From: JAEUMY01 sp031394355
GTDB taxonomy: Bacteria > Pseudomonadota > Gammaproteobacteria > Burkholderiales > Usitatibacteraceae
DNA: 62,669 nt
Assembly (NCBI GenBank): GCA_031394355.1
Contig: JANNSU010000002.1
Span: 1-62,669 of the forward strand
Reading direction: 5' to 3'
Part shown: positions 54,006 through 61,422 of the stretch, in pieces
Numbering within the stretch: position 1 is the stretch's first letter
Layout of the letters: each line of letters starts with the position of its first letter
Translations under genes and position numbers: made by a program
The notes under the pieces: model-generated
What the model saw: only the letters and a program-made list of their open reading frames with translations
What the model was told of the DNA's origin: nothing
Databases searched by the model: none

Positions 54006-54653
54006 TTAGACGCACTCTGCCTTGTCGATGGTCACGGGATCAACGGGCACATCGGGCATGCCACCCTTCACGCCGGTCTTCACGGCCTTGATCTTGTCGA
54101 CCACGTCCATGCCTTCCGTGACTTTGCCGAATACGGCGTAGCCCCAGCCATCCTGTCCGGGGTAGTTGAGGAAATCGTTGTTCTTCACGTTGATGAAGAA
54201 CTGGGCGCTGCCGGAATGAGGAACATTGGTGCGCGCCATGGCCAGCGTGTAAATATCGTTCTTGAGGCCGTTTTTGGCTTCATTCTGGATGGGATCGCGA
54301 GTCGGCTTCTGCTTCATGTCGGCCGTGAAGCCGCCACCCTGGATCATGAAATTGCTGATGACACGGTGAAAGATGGTGCCATTGAAGTGGCCGCTTTCGA
54401 CGTACTTCACAAAGTTTTCGCTGGAGATGGGTGCCTTCTCCTTGTCGAGCTGGATGGTGATGACGCCGAAATTGGTATGCAGTTTGACCATGGGTTTGTC
54501 CTTGAGCGGGGTACAGGTTGATTTCGTTGATTTGGTGTCGGCAGGTTTAGCTGCGGTGGCCTTGATGTCGGCCGGCTTCGTCTGCGCCATGACGGGAAGG
54601 GCCAGGAGCGCATACAGAAGGGTTGCGCTAACGGCAAGTGCAGTTCGGTTCAT
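54006..54653 (-). CDS. Periplasmic peptidyl-prolyl cis-trans isomerase (cyclophilin)
   Basis: A 215-residue cyclophilin. A signal peptide (MNRTALAVSATLLYALLALPVMAQ) is followed by a Lys/Ala linker and the catalytic domain from about 54, with FHRVISNFMIQGGGF and SAQFFINVKNN. It folds proteins in the periplasm. ATG 54653 has a strong AAAGGA site; an upstream ATG would extend into the transpeptidase stop. It is PpiA-like in location, PpiB-like in brevity. Confidence 0.92.
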   Translation of the reverse strand: MNRTALAVSATLLYALLALPVMAQTKPADIKATAAKPADTKSTKSTCTPLKDKPMVKLHTNFGVITIQLDKEKAPISSENFVKYVESGHFNGTIFHRVISNFMIQGGGFTADMKQKPTRDPIQNEAKNGLKNDIYTLAMARTNVPHSGSAQFFINVKNNDFLNYPGQDGWGYAVFGKVTEGMDVVDKIKAVKTGVKGGMPDVPVDPVTIDKAECV

Positions 54654-54706
54654 TGCTTTTCCTTTCTTGTTGGTGCGTATGCAGCGGGTGTTGGCTGCGG
54701 TTTCAG

Positions 54707-55951
54707 TCAAGCTGCGGTTTCAAACACGATTTTCCAGCGGCCACCTTCGCGTGACCAGACCTGGCGTTTCATCATTTTGTTGTTCAGATTGTTGCTGCGG
54801 TAGTCCTGTTGGTAGGTCACGACCATCTGGGCGTTTCCACTCTCGGTCGGCCGAAAGGCGAATCCGTCGATCACATCGATACCCACCTTGATGTGCTTCT
54901 TGCCTGCTGCAATGAATCGCTTGCGGGCGGACCATTCGCTGAAGCCCTTGCCGTCGGCCATGAATTTTTCTGAATAGTGGGACAGGTACCGCTCCACATC
55001 ACGGCTCTCCCAATCCTTGCGCCAGCTTTCCATGGCGGCAGTGAACGATGCGCTCTCTTGCTGCCAACGCTCCGGCGTGAGCCATTCTACTTTGGACGTG
55101 ATGACTACAGGGGTGCTGCCGATGTCGACGAACGCGCTCAAACGCTGGAAGTCCTCGTTTGTCAGCACCACACAGCCATCACTGGCGCGGGGCGGCCGGC
55201 TGTAGGTGTTGGATGGCGTGCCATGCAGCCAGATGCCGGAGCCGTTGCGACCGTTTGCCCTGTCCCAGGCATTGGGGTAGTTGATCGGGAAGGCACCCGA
55301 ACCATAGAAATCCGGCAGTTTGTCGCGCGGCACGGAGGAGGTCACGTGATACACGCCCAACGGCGTGCGCTGATCGCCTTCGCGGGTCTTGTCGTCGCCG
55401 TTTTTGCCTGCGCTCACATAGAAGTCGATGACGGGGCGTGGCCGACCGCTCTCGTTATTGAACACATACAGTCGATGGCGCTCGGTATCGACCACCAGCA
55501 CATGCTTGTGCTGCATCGACACCTGAAGCAGGACATCCGGAATGTGACCCGGCGTCGGTGCCGAGTGATATCGGTCAAGTCGAACCTTGGCTTCATGTTT
55601 CAGCGGTGCCATGGCCAATTGTTCATCGCCGAACGCCATGGGCGAACCGGATCGCGCCATGAGCAGGTCGCCCTTGATCATGTGGCCGAGACGGAAATTA
55701 GGATTGCGTTCGAGGAGCGTGTCGAGCTCCTTCAGGGCCGCATCAATCTGCTGGCGCGAGAGTTGCTCGAACGTGCGTACCAACGCAGCCTCGACGGCGT
55801 TGACGAATAGCGGGCTTGCTGCCACCGGCTTGTCCTGCGCCACGGCCAGCGGAAACGTCATGGCCAGCAAGGGGATGGCGGCACGCACCAGCACTTTGCT
55901 GCCACGCAATGAAAGCCGCGTCAGGAGAGATTGCTTTGGCACGTCGTGCAT
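54707..55951 (-). CDS. L,D-transpeptidase (YkuD) with C-terminal NTF2-like domain
   Basis: A 414-residue exported protein with an N-terminal signal segment. The YkuD domain lies at about 145-280, with the catalytic histidine and cysteine in WLHGTPSN and ASDGCVVL. The C-terminal 120 residues (RDVERYLSHYSEKFMADGKG to the end) look like an NTF2/Cds6-like module. It should cross-link or attach proteins to peptidoglycan, or cut polysaccharide-linked substrates as YafK-like enzymes do. The following TPR protein has a related C-terminal module. Confidence 0.87.
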   Translation of the reverse strand: MHDVPKQSLLTRLSLRGSKVLVRAAIPLLAMTFPLAVAQDKPVAASPLFVNAVEAALVRTFEQLSRQQIDAALKELDTLLERNPNFRLGHMIKGDLLMARSGSPMAFGDEQLAMAPLKHEAKVRLDRYHSAPTPGHIPDVLLQVSMQHKHVLVVDTERHRLYVFNNESGRPRPVIDFYVSAGKNGDDKTREGDQRTPLGVYHVTSSVPRDKLPDFYGSGAFPINYPNAWDRANGRNGSGIWLHGTPSNTYSRPPRASDGCVVLTNEDFQRLSAFVDIGSTPVVITSKVEWLTPERWQQESASFTAAMESWRKDWESRDVERYLSHYSEKFMADGKGFSEWSARKRFIAAGKKHIKVGIDVIDGFAFRPTESGNAQMVVTYQQDYRSNNLNNKMMKRQVWSREGGRWKIVFETAA

Positions 55952-55979
55952 CGGGTAATCGGGTTAAGGAAGAGGAGAT

Positions 55980-57038
55980 TCAACCCGCACGCTCTTGACG
56001 GATCAGCCACTTGTCGCCGCTCTTCACCAGCTTCAGCGTCTTGTTGGAGTTGGCCTTCAGCGTGTCCGACTTGTAGCTCTGGCGATAGGCAACGACTGCC
56101 TCGTTGCCCGTCACGGTGATTTTGTTGATCTTCACGTCCACGCTGATGCTCTTGGGGCGTTCAATGCGCTCTTTGCGCTGCTGCTCCCAGACTTTGCGCG
56201 AGAGGCCGTCTGGCGTATCAAAGTCCGCAGCGTAGGACGCAAGATAGCCCGCCACATCCTTGTTGCTCCATGCCTTGGCCCAGGCGGTCACCGCAGCCGA
56301 TATCTGGGCGTCTACGTCACCTGCAGCCTTGGTGGTCTCGGCCGGTTTGGTGGGGGCAGGGGCCGTCGACGGCGCCTTGGGTTCGGGCTTGGTGTCGACG
56401 GTCTTGGCGGCACTCACCTTTGCGGAAGCCGGTTCAGTGGACTTGCCCGGCAGTTTGGCGGCCATGGCCACCTGGGTGGAGGCCGTCGACGCGAGGGGCG
56501 GCTTGGGCGCACCGGCACTGAAGAGGTCTTTCACCATCGACAGCTTGGCCAATGCGGCGGCGTTGTTCTTGTCCAGCTGCAGGGCCTTGTCATAGGCGCG
56601 CCGGGCAAGCTGAGCGTAGATATCGCCGAGATTCTCGTGGGCCGTTGCATAGGACGGGTGGGTATGAATCGCCAGCTCCAAGGCTGCCTTGGCCTTGTCG
56701 TAGTTGCCCAGCGATGCGTAGAGCACGGCCAAGTTGTTGTAGGGCTCAGGCAACTCGGGGAAATCTTCGGTGAGCGAGGTGAATACCTGGATGGCTTCCG
56801 GGACCTTCTTCTGCTCAGTAAGAATCAGGCCCTTGATGAAGCGGCCCTGGGGATCTTTGGGTTGCGCAACAAGGAAGCCATTGATCTTGGCACTGGCGGC
56901 ATCAAACTTCCCGGCTCGATACAGATTGGCGGCTTCCGCACGATCTTCCAGCGGGCCGGCCCAGGCGGTCGGCAAGGAAGCAGCGGCGGAAAATGCCAAG
57001 GCAACCAGAAAGCGATCCCACAAAGCGCTTGAAGTCAT
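55980..57038 (-). CDS. TPR protein with C-terminal Cds6/NTF2-like domain
   Basis: A 352-residue exported protein. After a signal peptide (FLVALAFSAAASLPTAWAG) come TPR units (EAANLYRAGKFDAASAKI, EPYNNLAVLYASLGNYDKAK, ATAHENLGDIYAQLARRAYDKALQ). A Pro/Ala/Lys linker leads to a C-terminal domain (DVAGYLASYAADFDTPDGL to LIRQE) similar to that of the L,D-transpeptidase 28 bp downstream. ATG 57038 is chosen; the longer frame upstream is not supported. The pair probably acts together in the envelope, as scaffold and enzyme (inference). Confidence 0.85.
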   Translation of the reverse strand: MTSSALWDRFLVALAFSAAASLPTAWAGPLEDRAEAANLYRAGKFDAASAKINGFLVAQPKDPQGRFIKGLILTEQKKVPEAIQVFTSLTEDFPELPEPYNNLAVLYASLGNYDKAKAALELAIHTHPSYATAHENLGDIYAQLARRAYDKALQLDKNNAAALAKLSMVKDLFSAGAPKPPLASTASTQVAMAAKLPGKSTEPASAKVSAAKTVDTKPEPKAPSTAPAPTKPAETTKAAGDVDAQISAAVTAWAKAWSNKDVAGYLASYAADFDTPDGLSRKVWEQQRKERIERPKSISVDVKINKITVTGNEAVVAYRQSYKSDTLKANSNKTLKLVKSGDKWLIRQERAG

Positions 57039-57343
57039 TGTGTATAATTTATTGAAAGTTATTGAATTTACTCGGAAACGCATTCTATCAAACCCTTCGT
57101 TCGCATCACAATGCAAACTCGCGCCTCTTCGGTACCTGTTTCGTCCTCGGCGCCCTGCCGGGAACGATGTCGAGCCTGACTCCCGCCTGACGCGCGGCAG
57201 CCGGATACGTCTCGGTCGCCAGCGCTCCTGCTGTACCGTTCCCGGCACCGTACTCTGCAAGTTGTCAATTTCCGCATGCTTTGATGCGGCCCCGGTTCGG
57301 ACTTGTAACGGGTGCTTTGGCGTAATCTCTCCAGGAAAATTCA
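57039..57343. other. Divergent intergenic region upstream of cysS
   Basis: 305 bp between divergent genes. The first 40 bp are AT-rich, with TATAAT at 57043 (plus) and TTATAC on the minus strand just before the TPR gene start. The rest is GC-rich with no gene, tRNA or clear hairpin. AGGA lies 9 bp before the cysS ATG. I see no palindrome copy here. Confidence 0.6.
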
Positions 57344-58720
57344 ATGCTTTCCCTCTATAACACGCTGCACCGCCGCAAAGACCGTTTTGAACCGCAAGAA
57401 GCGGGTAAGGTTCGAATGTATGTCTGCGGACCAACGGTCTATGACTATTTCCATGTGGGCAATGCCCGCACCTTCACCGTGTTCGACATGGTCTGCCGCT
57501 GGCTCAGGACCTCGGGTTACGAAGTCACCTATGCCCGGAACATCACCGACATCGACGACAAGATCATTGAGCGTGCCCGCGAAAACAATGAATCGATGGA
57601 GTCGCTGACGGCACGCATGATAGACGCCATGCATGAGGACTTTGACCGGTTGAAGCTGCTGCGGCCGGATATCGAGCCGCGCGCAACACGACACGTGCAG
57701 GGAATGCTAGACCTGATCGCCCACCTTGAGACGAAGGGCCTTGCCTACCGGGGCGCCAATGGTGATGTCTACTACGCCGTGCGCCAGTTTGAAGGCTACG
57801 GCAAGCTCTCTGGCAAGTCGCTTGACGACCTGCGGGCGGGCGAACGCGTCGCTGTCGAGCACAACAAGCGCGATCCGCTGGACTTTGTTTTGTGGAAAGC
57901 TGCGAAGCCCAATGAGCCCAAGTGGCCGTCGATTTTTGGAGATGGCCGCCCCGGCTGGCACATCGAGTGCTCGGCCATGTGCGCAGCAGAACTGGGCGAG
58001 ACCCTCGACATCCATGGTGGCGGCTGGGATCTGCAATTTCCCCACCACGAGAACGAAATCGCGCAGAGCGAAGGCTCGACGGGCAAGCCGTTGGCCAATT
58101 TCTGGATGCATGCGGCGTTTCTCAATTTCGATAGCGAGAAAATGTCGAAATCGCTCGGGAATTTCTTCACGGCACGAGAAGTGCTGAACAAGCTGGATGC
58201 CATCCAGGGCGGGGAAGTGTTGCGATTCTTCCTGCTGCGTGGCCACTATCGCAGCGAGATCAGCTACAACTGGGACACGCTGATGGATGCCCGGACAACG
58301 TTACTCGGCTTTTACACGGCGTTGAAGGAGGCGGGTCCGGTCGCAACCCACATCGACTGGACGCGCGGCCACGCGGCCGATTTCAAGGCGGCCATGGATG
58401 ACGACCTCAATACGCCGATTGCCTTCGCTGTGTTGCATGAACTGAAGAACGAAGTGAATCGCACGAAGTCGCCGGTGCTGGCAGGTCTGCTGAGGGCGCT
58501 GGGTGGAACCATAGGTCTTTTTCAGGATGATCCAGTCCAATTCGTGCAGGGCAAGGCTGCTGCTGGCGAGCTGGATATCGATGCGCTGGTGCAGGCGCGT
58601 CTTCAGGCGAAGACGGATCGGAACTTCGCGCGGGCAGATGAAATTCGCAAACAACTGGATGCGGCTGGCATCGTCCTGGAGGACAAGCCGGGGGGCAAGA
58701 CGGAATGGCGGCGCAAGTAA
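57344..58720 (+). CDS. cysS: Cysteinyl-tRNA synthetase
   Basis: A 458-residue class I synthetase. The HIGH motif is HVGN (37-40) and KMSKS is near 265-269. Zinc ligands include Cys28 in YVCGPTVYD and the WHIECSAM cysteine. Length is standard. It stands alone, convergent with the substrate-binding-protein gene, with a hairpin and a 20-bp palindrome beyond its stop. Confidence 0.97.
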   Translation: MLSLYNTLHRRKDRFEPQEAGKVRMYVCGPTVYDYFHVGNARTFTVFDMVCRWLRTSGYEVTYARNITDIDDKIIERARENNESMESLTARMIDAMHEDFDRLKLLRPDIEPRATRHVQGMLDLIAHLETKGLAYRGANGDVYYAVRQFEGYGKLSGKSLDDLRAGERVAVEHNKRDPLDFVLWKAAKPNEPKWPSIFGDGRPGWHIECSAMCAAELGETLDIHGGGWDLQFPHHENEIAQSEGSTGKPLANFWMHAAFLNFDSEKMSKSLGNFFTAREVLNKLDAIQGGEVLRFFLLRGHYRSEISYNWDTLMDARTTLLGFYTALKEAGPVATHIDWTRGHAADFKAAMDDDLNTPIAFAVLHELKNEVNRTKSPVLAGLLRALGGTIGLFQDDPVQFVQGKAAAGELDIDALVQARLQAKTDRNFARADEIRKQLDAAGIVLEDKPGGKTEWRRK

Positions 58721-58729
58721 ATCCACTGG

Positions 58730-58749
58730 GTCCCGGCCTGCGCCGGGAC
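58730..58749. repeat. GTCCCGGC/GCCGGGAC hairpin after cysS
   Basis: An 8-bp stem with a CTGC loop, followed by GACGGAATTTT, nine bases after the cysS stop. The wording recalls dispersed hairpin repeats of proteobacterial intergenic DNA and may also act as a terminator. Confidence 0.65.
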
Positions 58750-58764
58750 GACGGAATTTTCATT

Positions 58765-58776
58765 GCGAATATTCGC
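58765..58776. repeat. Iterated palindrome copy 24 (intergenic)
   Basis: Embedded in a perfect 20-bp palindrome, CATTGCGAATATTCGCAATG (58761-58780), between convergent genes; last copy before the right edge. Confidence 0.98.
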
Positions 58777-58830
58777 AATGTGATCCAGGCCCTCCCGAAC
58801 CCCGAACCCCGACCCCCGAACCGCGACTCC

Positions 58831-59982
58831 TCAGCGTATGAACTTGCCGTTCTTGCTGATGATCGTGAGATCCACGAATCTCGACCCTTCCCGGTTTGTC
58901 GGTGAATAGTTGACCGAGAATCCACCGAAGTCGACTTTGCCCATCTTCTCCATTGCCGTTACCAGGCTCTCCCGATTGACGTTGCTCCCCGCGCGACGCA
59001 ATCCCTCCACCAGAACCTTCGCTGCCAGGAATCCCTCAAGACTGGAGAAGTTATAGATGTCCTGCCCGTCCGCCGAGATGATCTTCTGATACTCCTTCAC
59101 CACGCTGGCTCCCGAGCCCCAGGGGAAAGGAACCACCTGGGCAATGTGCACGCCACGGCCCTCCGGACCCAGCTCATCGGACAGCGCCTTGCTGCCCACG
59201 AAGGAGACATTCCAGAATTGCGGATTGGCATCGGCGAGCTTCATGGCGCGAATGAAAGCGGCGCAGGATTTGTAGGCGCTGACCATGATCACCGCCTGCG
59301 CACCACTCTTGGAGATTGTGGCAACCGACTTGGTCACCTCCACGGTGTTCCGCTCGACCGTGTCTTTGGCAAGAATTTGCAGATTCCGCTTCTTCATCGC
59401 GCGCTCGACGCCACTCAATCCCGCCTGGCCATACCCATCATTTTGGTAGAACACGGCAATCTTGTTGATGCCGGAGCGCGTGAGGTGATCCACGATCACC
59501 TCGGTCTCGTCGAAGTAGCTGGCGCGGACGTGGAAGATGTAGCGATTGAAGGGCTCACGCAGCGATTGGGCACCAGTGAAGGGGCCGATGAAGGGCACCT
59601 TTGCAGCGGTAAACACTGGTAACGCGGCATTGCTGGTCGGGGTGCCCACGTAGCCCAGCAAGGCAAGCACTTTTTCTTTCTCGATCAGCTCGGTGGTATT
59701 GGCCTTGGCCCGTTCCGGCTCGTAGCCGTCATCGAGTGACTTCAGCACCAGCTTGCGACCGTTGACGCCACCTTTGCTGTTGACGTATTTGAAGTAGGCC
59801 TCGATACCGGCTTTCATCTCCTGACCCAGGGCCATCGCCGGCCCGGAAAGGGCGGCGGACTGCCCGATGACAATGCTGTCAGCGGTCACTCCTTGAGCAG
59901 AGGCGAATGTTGGCCATGCGACAAACGGAATCCAGACCAATGCGGCAGCCAGTGCTGCGCTCAGCTTGCGGGTCATCATCAT
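58831..59982 (-). CDS. ABC transporter substrate-binding protein (branched-chain amino acid type)
   Basis: A 383-residue periplasmic-binding protein of the LivK/Peripla_BP_6 class. Signal peptide through FASAQ, then DSIVIGQSAALSGPAMALGQEMKAGIEAYF. Three ATG codons are adjacent (59982, 59979, 59976); GGAGGAG upstream best serves the last. No permease or ATPase genes are nearby, so it is an orphan binding protein. Ligand unknown; the family binds many amides, amino acids and aromatic acids. Confidence 0.9.
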   Translation of the reverse strand: MMMTRKLSAALAAALVWIPFVAWPTFASAQGVTADSIVIGQSAALSGPAMALGQEMKAGIEAYFKYVNSKGGVNGRKLVLKSLDDGYEPERAKANTTELIEKEKVLALLGYVGTPTSNAALPVFTAAKVPFIGPFTGAQSLREPFNRYIFHVRASYFDETEVIVDHLTRSGINKIAVFYQNDGYGQAGLSGVERAMKKRNLQILAKDTVERNTVEVTKSVATISKSGAQAVIMVSAYKSCAAFIRAMKLADANPQFWNVSFVGSKALSDELGPEGRGVHIAQVVPFPWGSGASVVKEYQKIISADGQDIYNFSSLEGFLAAKVLVEGLRRAGSNVNRESLVTAMEKMGKVDFGGFSVNYSPTNREGSRFVDLTIISKNGKFIR

Positions 59983-60177
59983 CTCCTCCGATTATTCGCA
60001 GGTGCCACATTGACATCTGCATGTTATGGAGGAAGTCTATTCCTGCCGGAGCGGAATGTTAAGTGCCCCGTAAAAAATCTCCGCTGGCAACATTTCGCCA
60101 CATTGCCTGGGCTGCGTCGCGTACTCCGCGCGCTACCTTCGGGGCATCTGCATGGATACCGCCAACGCGGGATCAAA

Positions 60178-61305
60178 TCAATTGGCAAAGAAGTCTCGAA
60201 CTTTGTCGAAAAAGGACTTTGACCGGGGCGTGTGCTTGTCGCCATCCTTGATGTTGATCTCTTCCAATTCGCGCAGCAGTTCCTTCTGGCGATCGGTGAG
60301 CCTTACGGGGGTTTCCACCACAACATGGCACATCAGGTCGCCATGCGTACTGCTGCGAACGCCCTTTATGCCCTTGCCTCGCAGACGGAAGGTCTGACCG
60401 CTCTGCGTTTCTGCTGGCACCTTTATCTTTGCTTCACCGTCCAGAGTGGGAATGAGTATCTCGCCACCCAAAGCCGCCACAGTGAAGCTGATGGGCATTT
60501 CGCAGTGGAGATCGTTGCCGTCGCGCTGGAAAACCGAGTGCGCCTTGAGGCTGACGACGACATAGAGATCACCGGCTGGCCCGCCGCCCTGTCCCGCTTC
60601 ACCCTCGCCGGATAGCCGGATCCGGTCACCTTCGTCCACGCCGACCGGGATCTTCACGGAGAGTGTCTTATGTTTCTTGATCCGGCCAGACCCGCCACAG
60701 GTGTTGCAGGGTTCCGGGATGACCTTGCCTGTACCGTGGCAGGTCGGACAAGTCTGAGCCATGGAAAAGGGGCCCATGGCCACCCGCACCTGGCCCGCAC
60801 CATTGCAGGTGTGGCAGGTCTTGGCCGAGGTGCCCGGCTTGGCACCGGAGCCTTTGCAGGTCTCGCAGCCTTCAAGCGTGGGGATGCGGATCTTGGTTTC
60901 CGTACCGCGGGCCGCCTGTTCGAGAGTGATCTCCAGGTTGTAGCGCAGGTCCGCGCCCCGATACACGCCAGACCTTCCCCCGCCACCGCGCTGTTGACCG
61001 CCAAAGATTTCGGAGAAAATGTCGCCGAAAGCATCCGAGAAGCCGCCCATGTTGGGCCCGCCTGCGCCCATCTGCGGGTTGACCCCGGCATGGCCATAGG
61101 CATCGTAGGCCTGGCGCTTCTCCGGCTCGGAGAGGATCTCGTAAGCCTCCTTGGCCTCCTTGAATTTCTCCTCGGAGTCCTTGCTGTCCGGGTTGCGGTC
61201 AGGGTGGAATTTCATCGCGAGCTTGCGGTAGGACTTCTTGATGTCCTCATCGCTTGCGTCGCGGTTCAGCCCCAGAATCTCGTAGTAGTCGCGTTTGCTG
61301 GCCAT
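60178..61305 (-). CDS. dnaJ: Chaperone protein DnaJ
   Basis: A 375-residue co-chaperone. J domain with HPD (KFHPDRNPDS), Gly/Phe-rich linker to about residue 115, four CxxCxGxG zinc motifs (CETCKGSG, CHTCNGAG, CPTCHGTG, CNTCGGSG) and the C-terminal substrate-binding domains. It stimulates DnaK ATPase. It follows dnaK after 117 bp. No palindrome copy is present. Confidence 0.98.
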   Translation of the reverse strand: MASKRDYYEILGLNRDASDEDIKKSYRKLAMKFHPDRNPDSKDSEEKFKEAKEAYEILSEPEKRQAYDAYGHAGVNPQMGAGGPNMGGFSDAFGDIFSEIFGGQQRGGGGRSGVYRGADLRYNLEITLEQAARGTETKIRIPTLEGCETCKGSGAKPGTSAKTCHTCNGAGQVRVAMGPFSMAQTCPTCHGTGKVIPEPCNTCGGSGRIKKHKTLSVKIPVGVDEGDRIRLSGEGEAGQGGGPAGDLYVVVSLKAHSVFQRDGNDLHCEMPISFTVAALGGEILIPTLDGEAKIKVPAETQSGQTFRLRGKGIKGVRSSTHGDLMCHVVVETPVRLTDRQKELLRELEEINIKDGDKHTPRSKSFFDKVRDFFAN

Positions 61306-61363
61306 ATTCTTCTCGTAGCAGATGACGGGAGAGTGGTGACGGGTTCGAGCTGCGCAAATGACA

Positions 61364-61392
61364 AGGCTGGATCGCTCTCAACGAACCAGCCT
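61364..61392 (-). other. Hairpin in the dnaK-dnaJ spacer
   Basis: AGGCTGG and CCAGCCT form a 7-bp stem with a 15-nt loop in the 117-bp spacer. There is no T tract, so it may mark mRNA processing or partial attenuation rather than a terminator. Confidence 0.4.
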
Positions 61393-61418
61393 GTCACCTG
61401 TCACACGTAACCTGTCAC
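61390..61418. repeat. Three CCTGTCAC direct repeats in the dnaK-dnaJ spacer
   Basis: CCTGTCAC starts at 61390, 61397 and 61411 in the spacer after dnaK. Their role is unknown; they could be a small degenerate tandem array. Confidence 0.6.
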
Positions 61419-61422
61419 AGAA

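Noticed and set aside
496..58776. The iterated palindrome as a LexA site, DNA-uptake sequence, REP element or insertion-sequence end.
   Set aside because: It lacks the CTGT-N8-ACAG pattern, is symmetric rather than directional, lies mainly inside genes, and no transposase or target duplication is seen.
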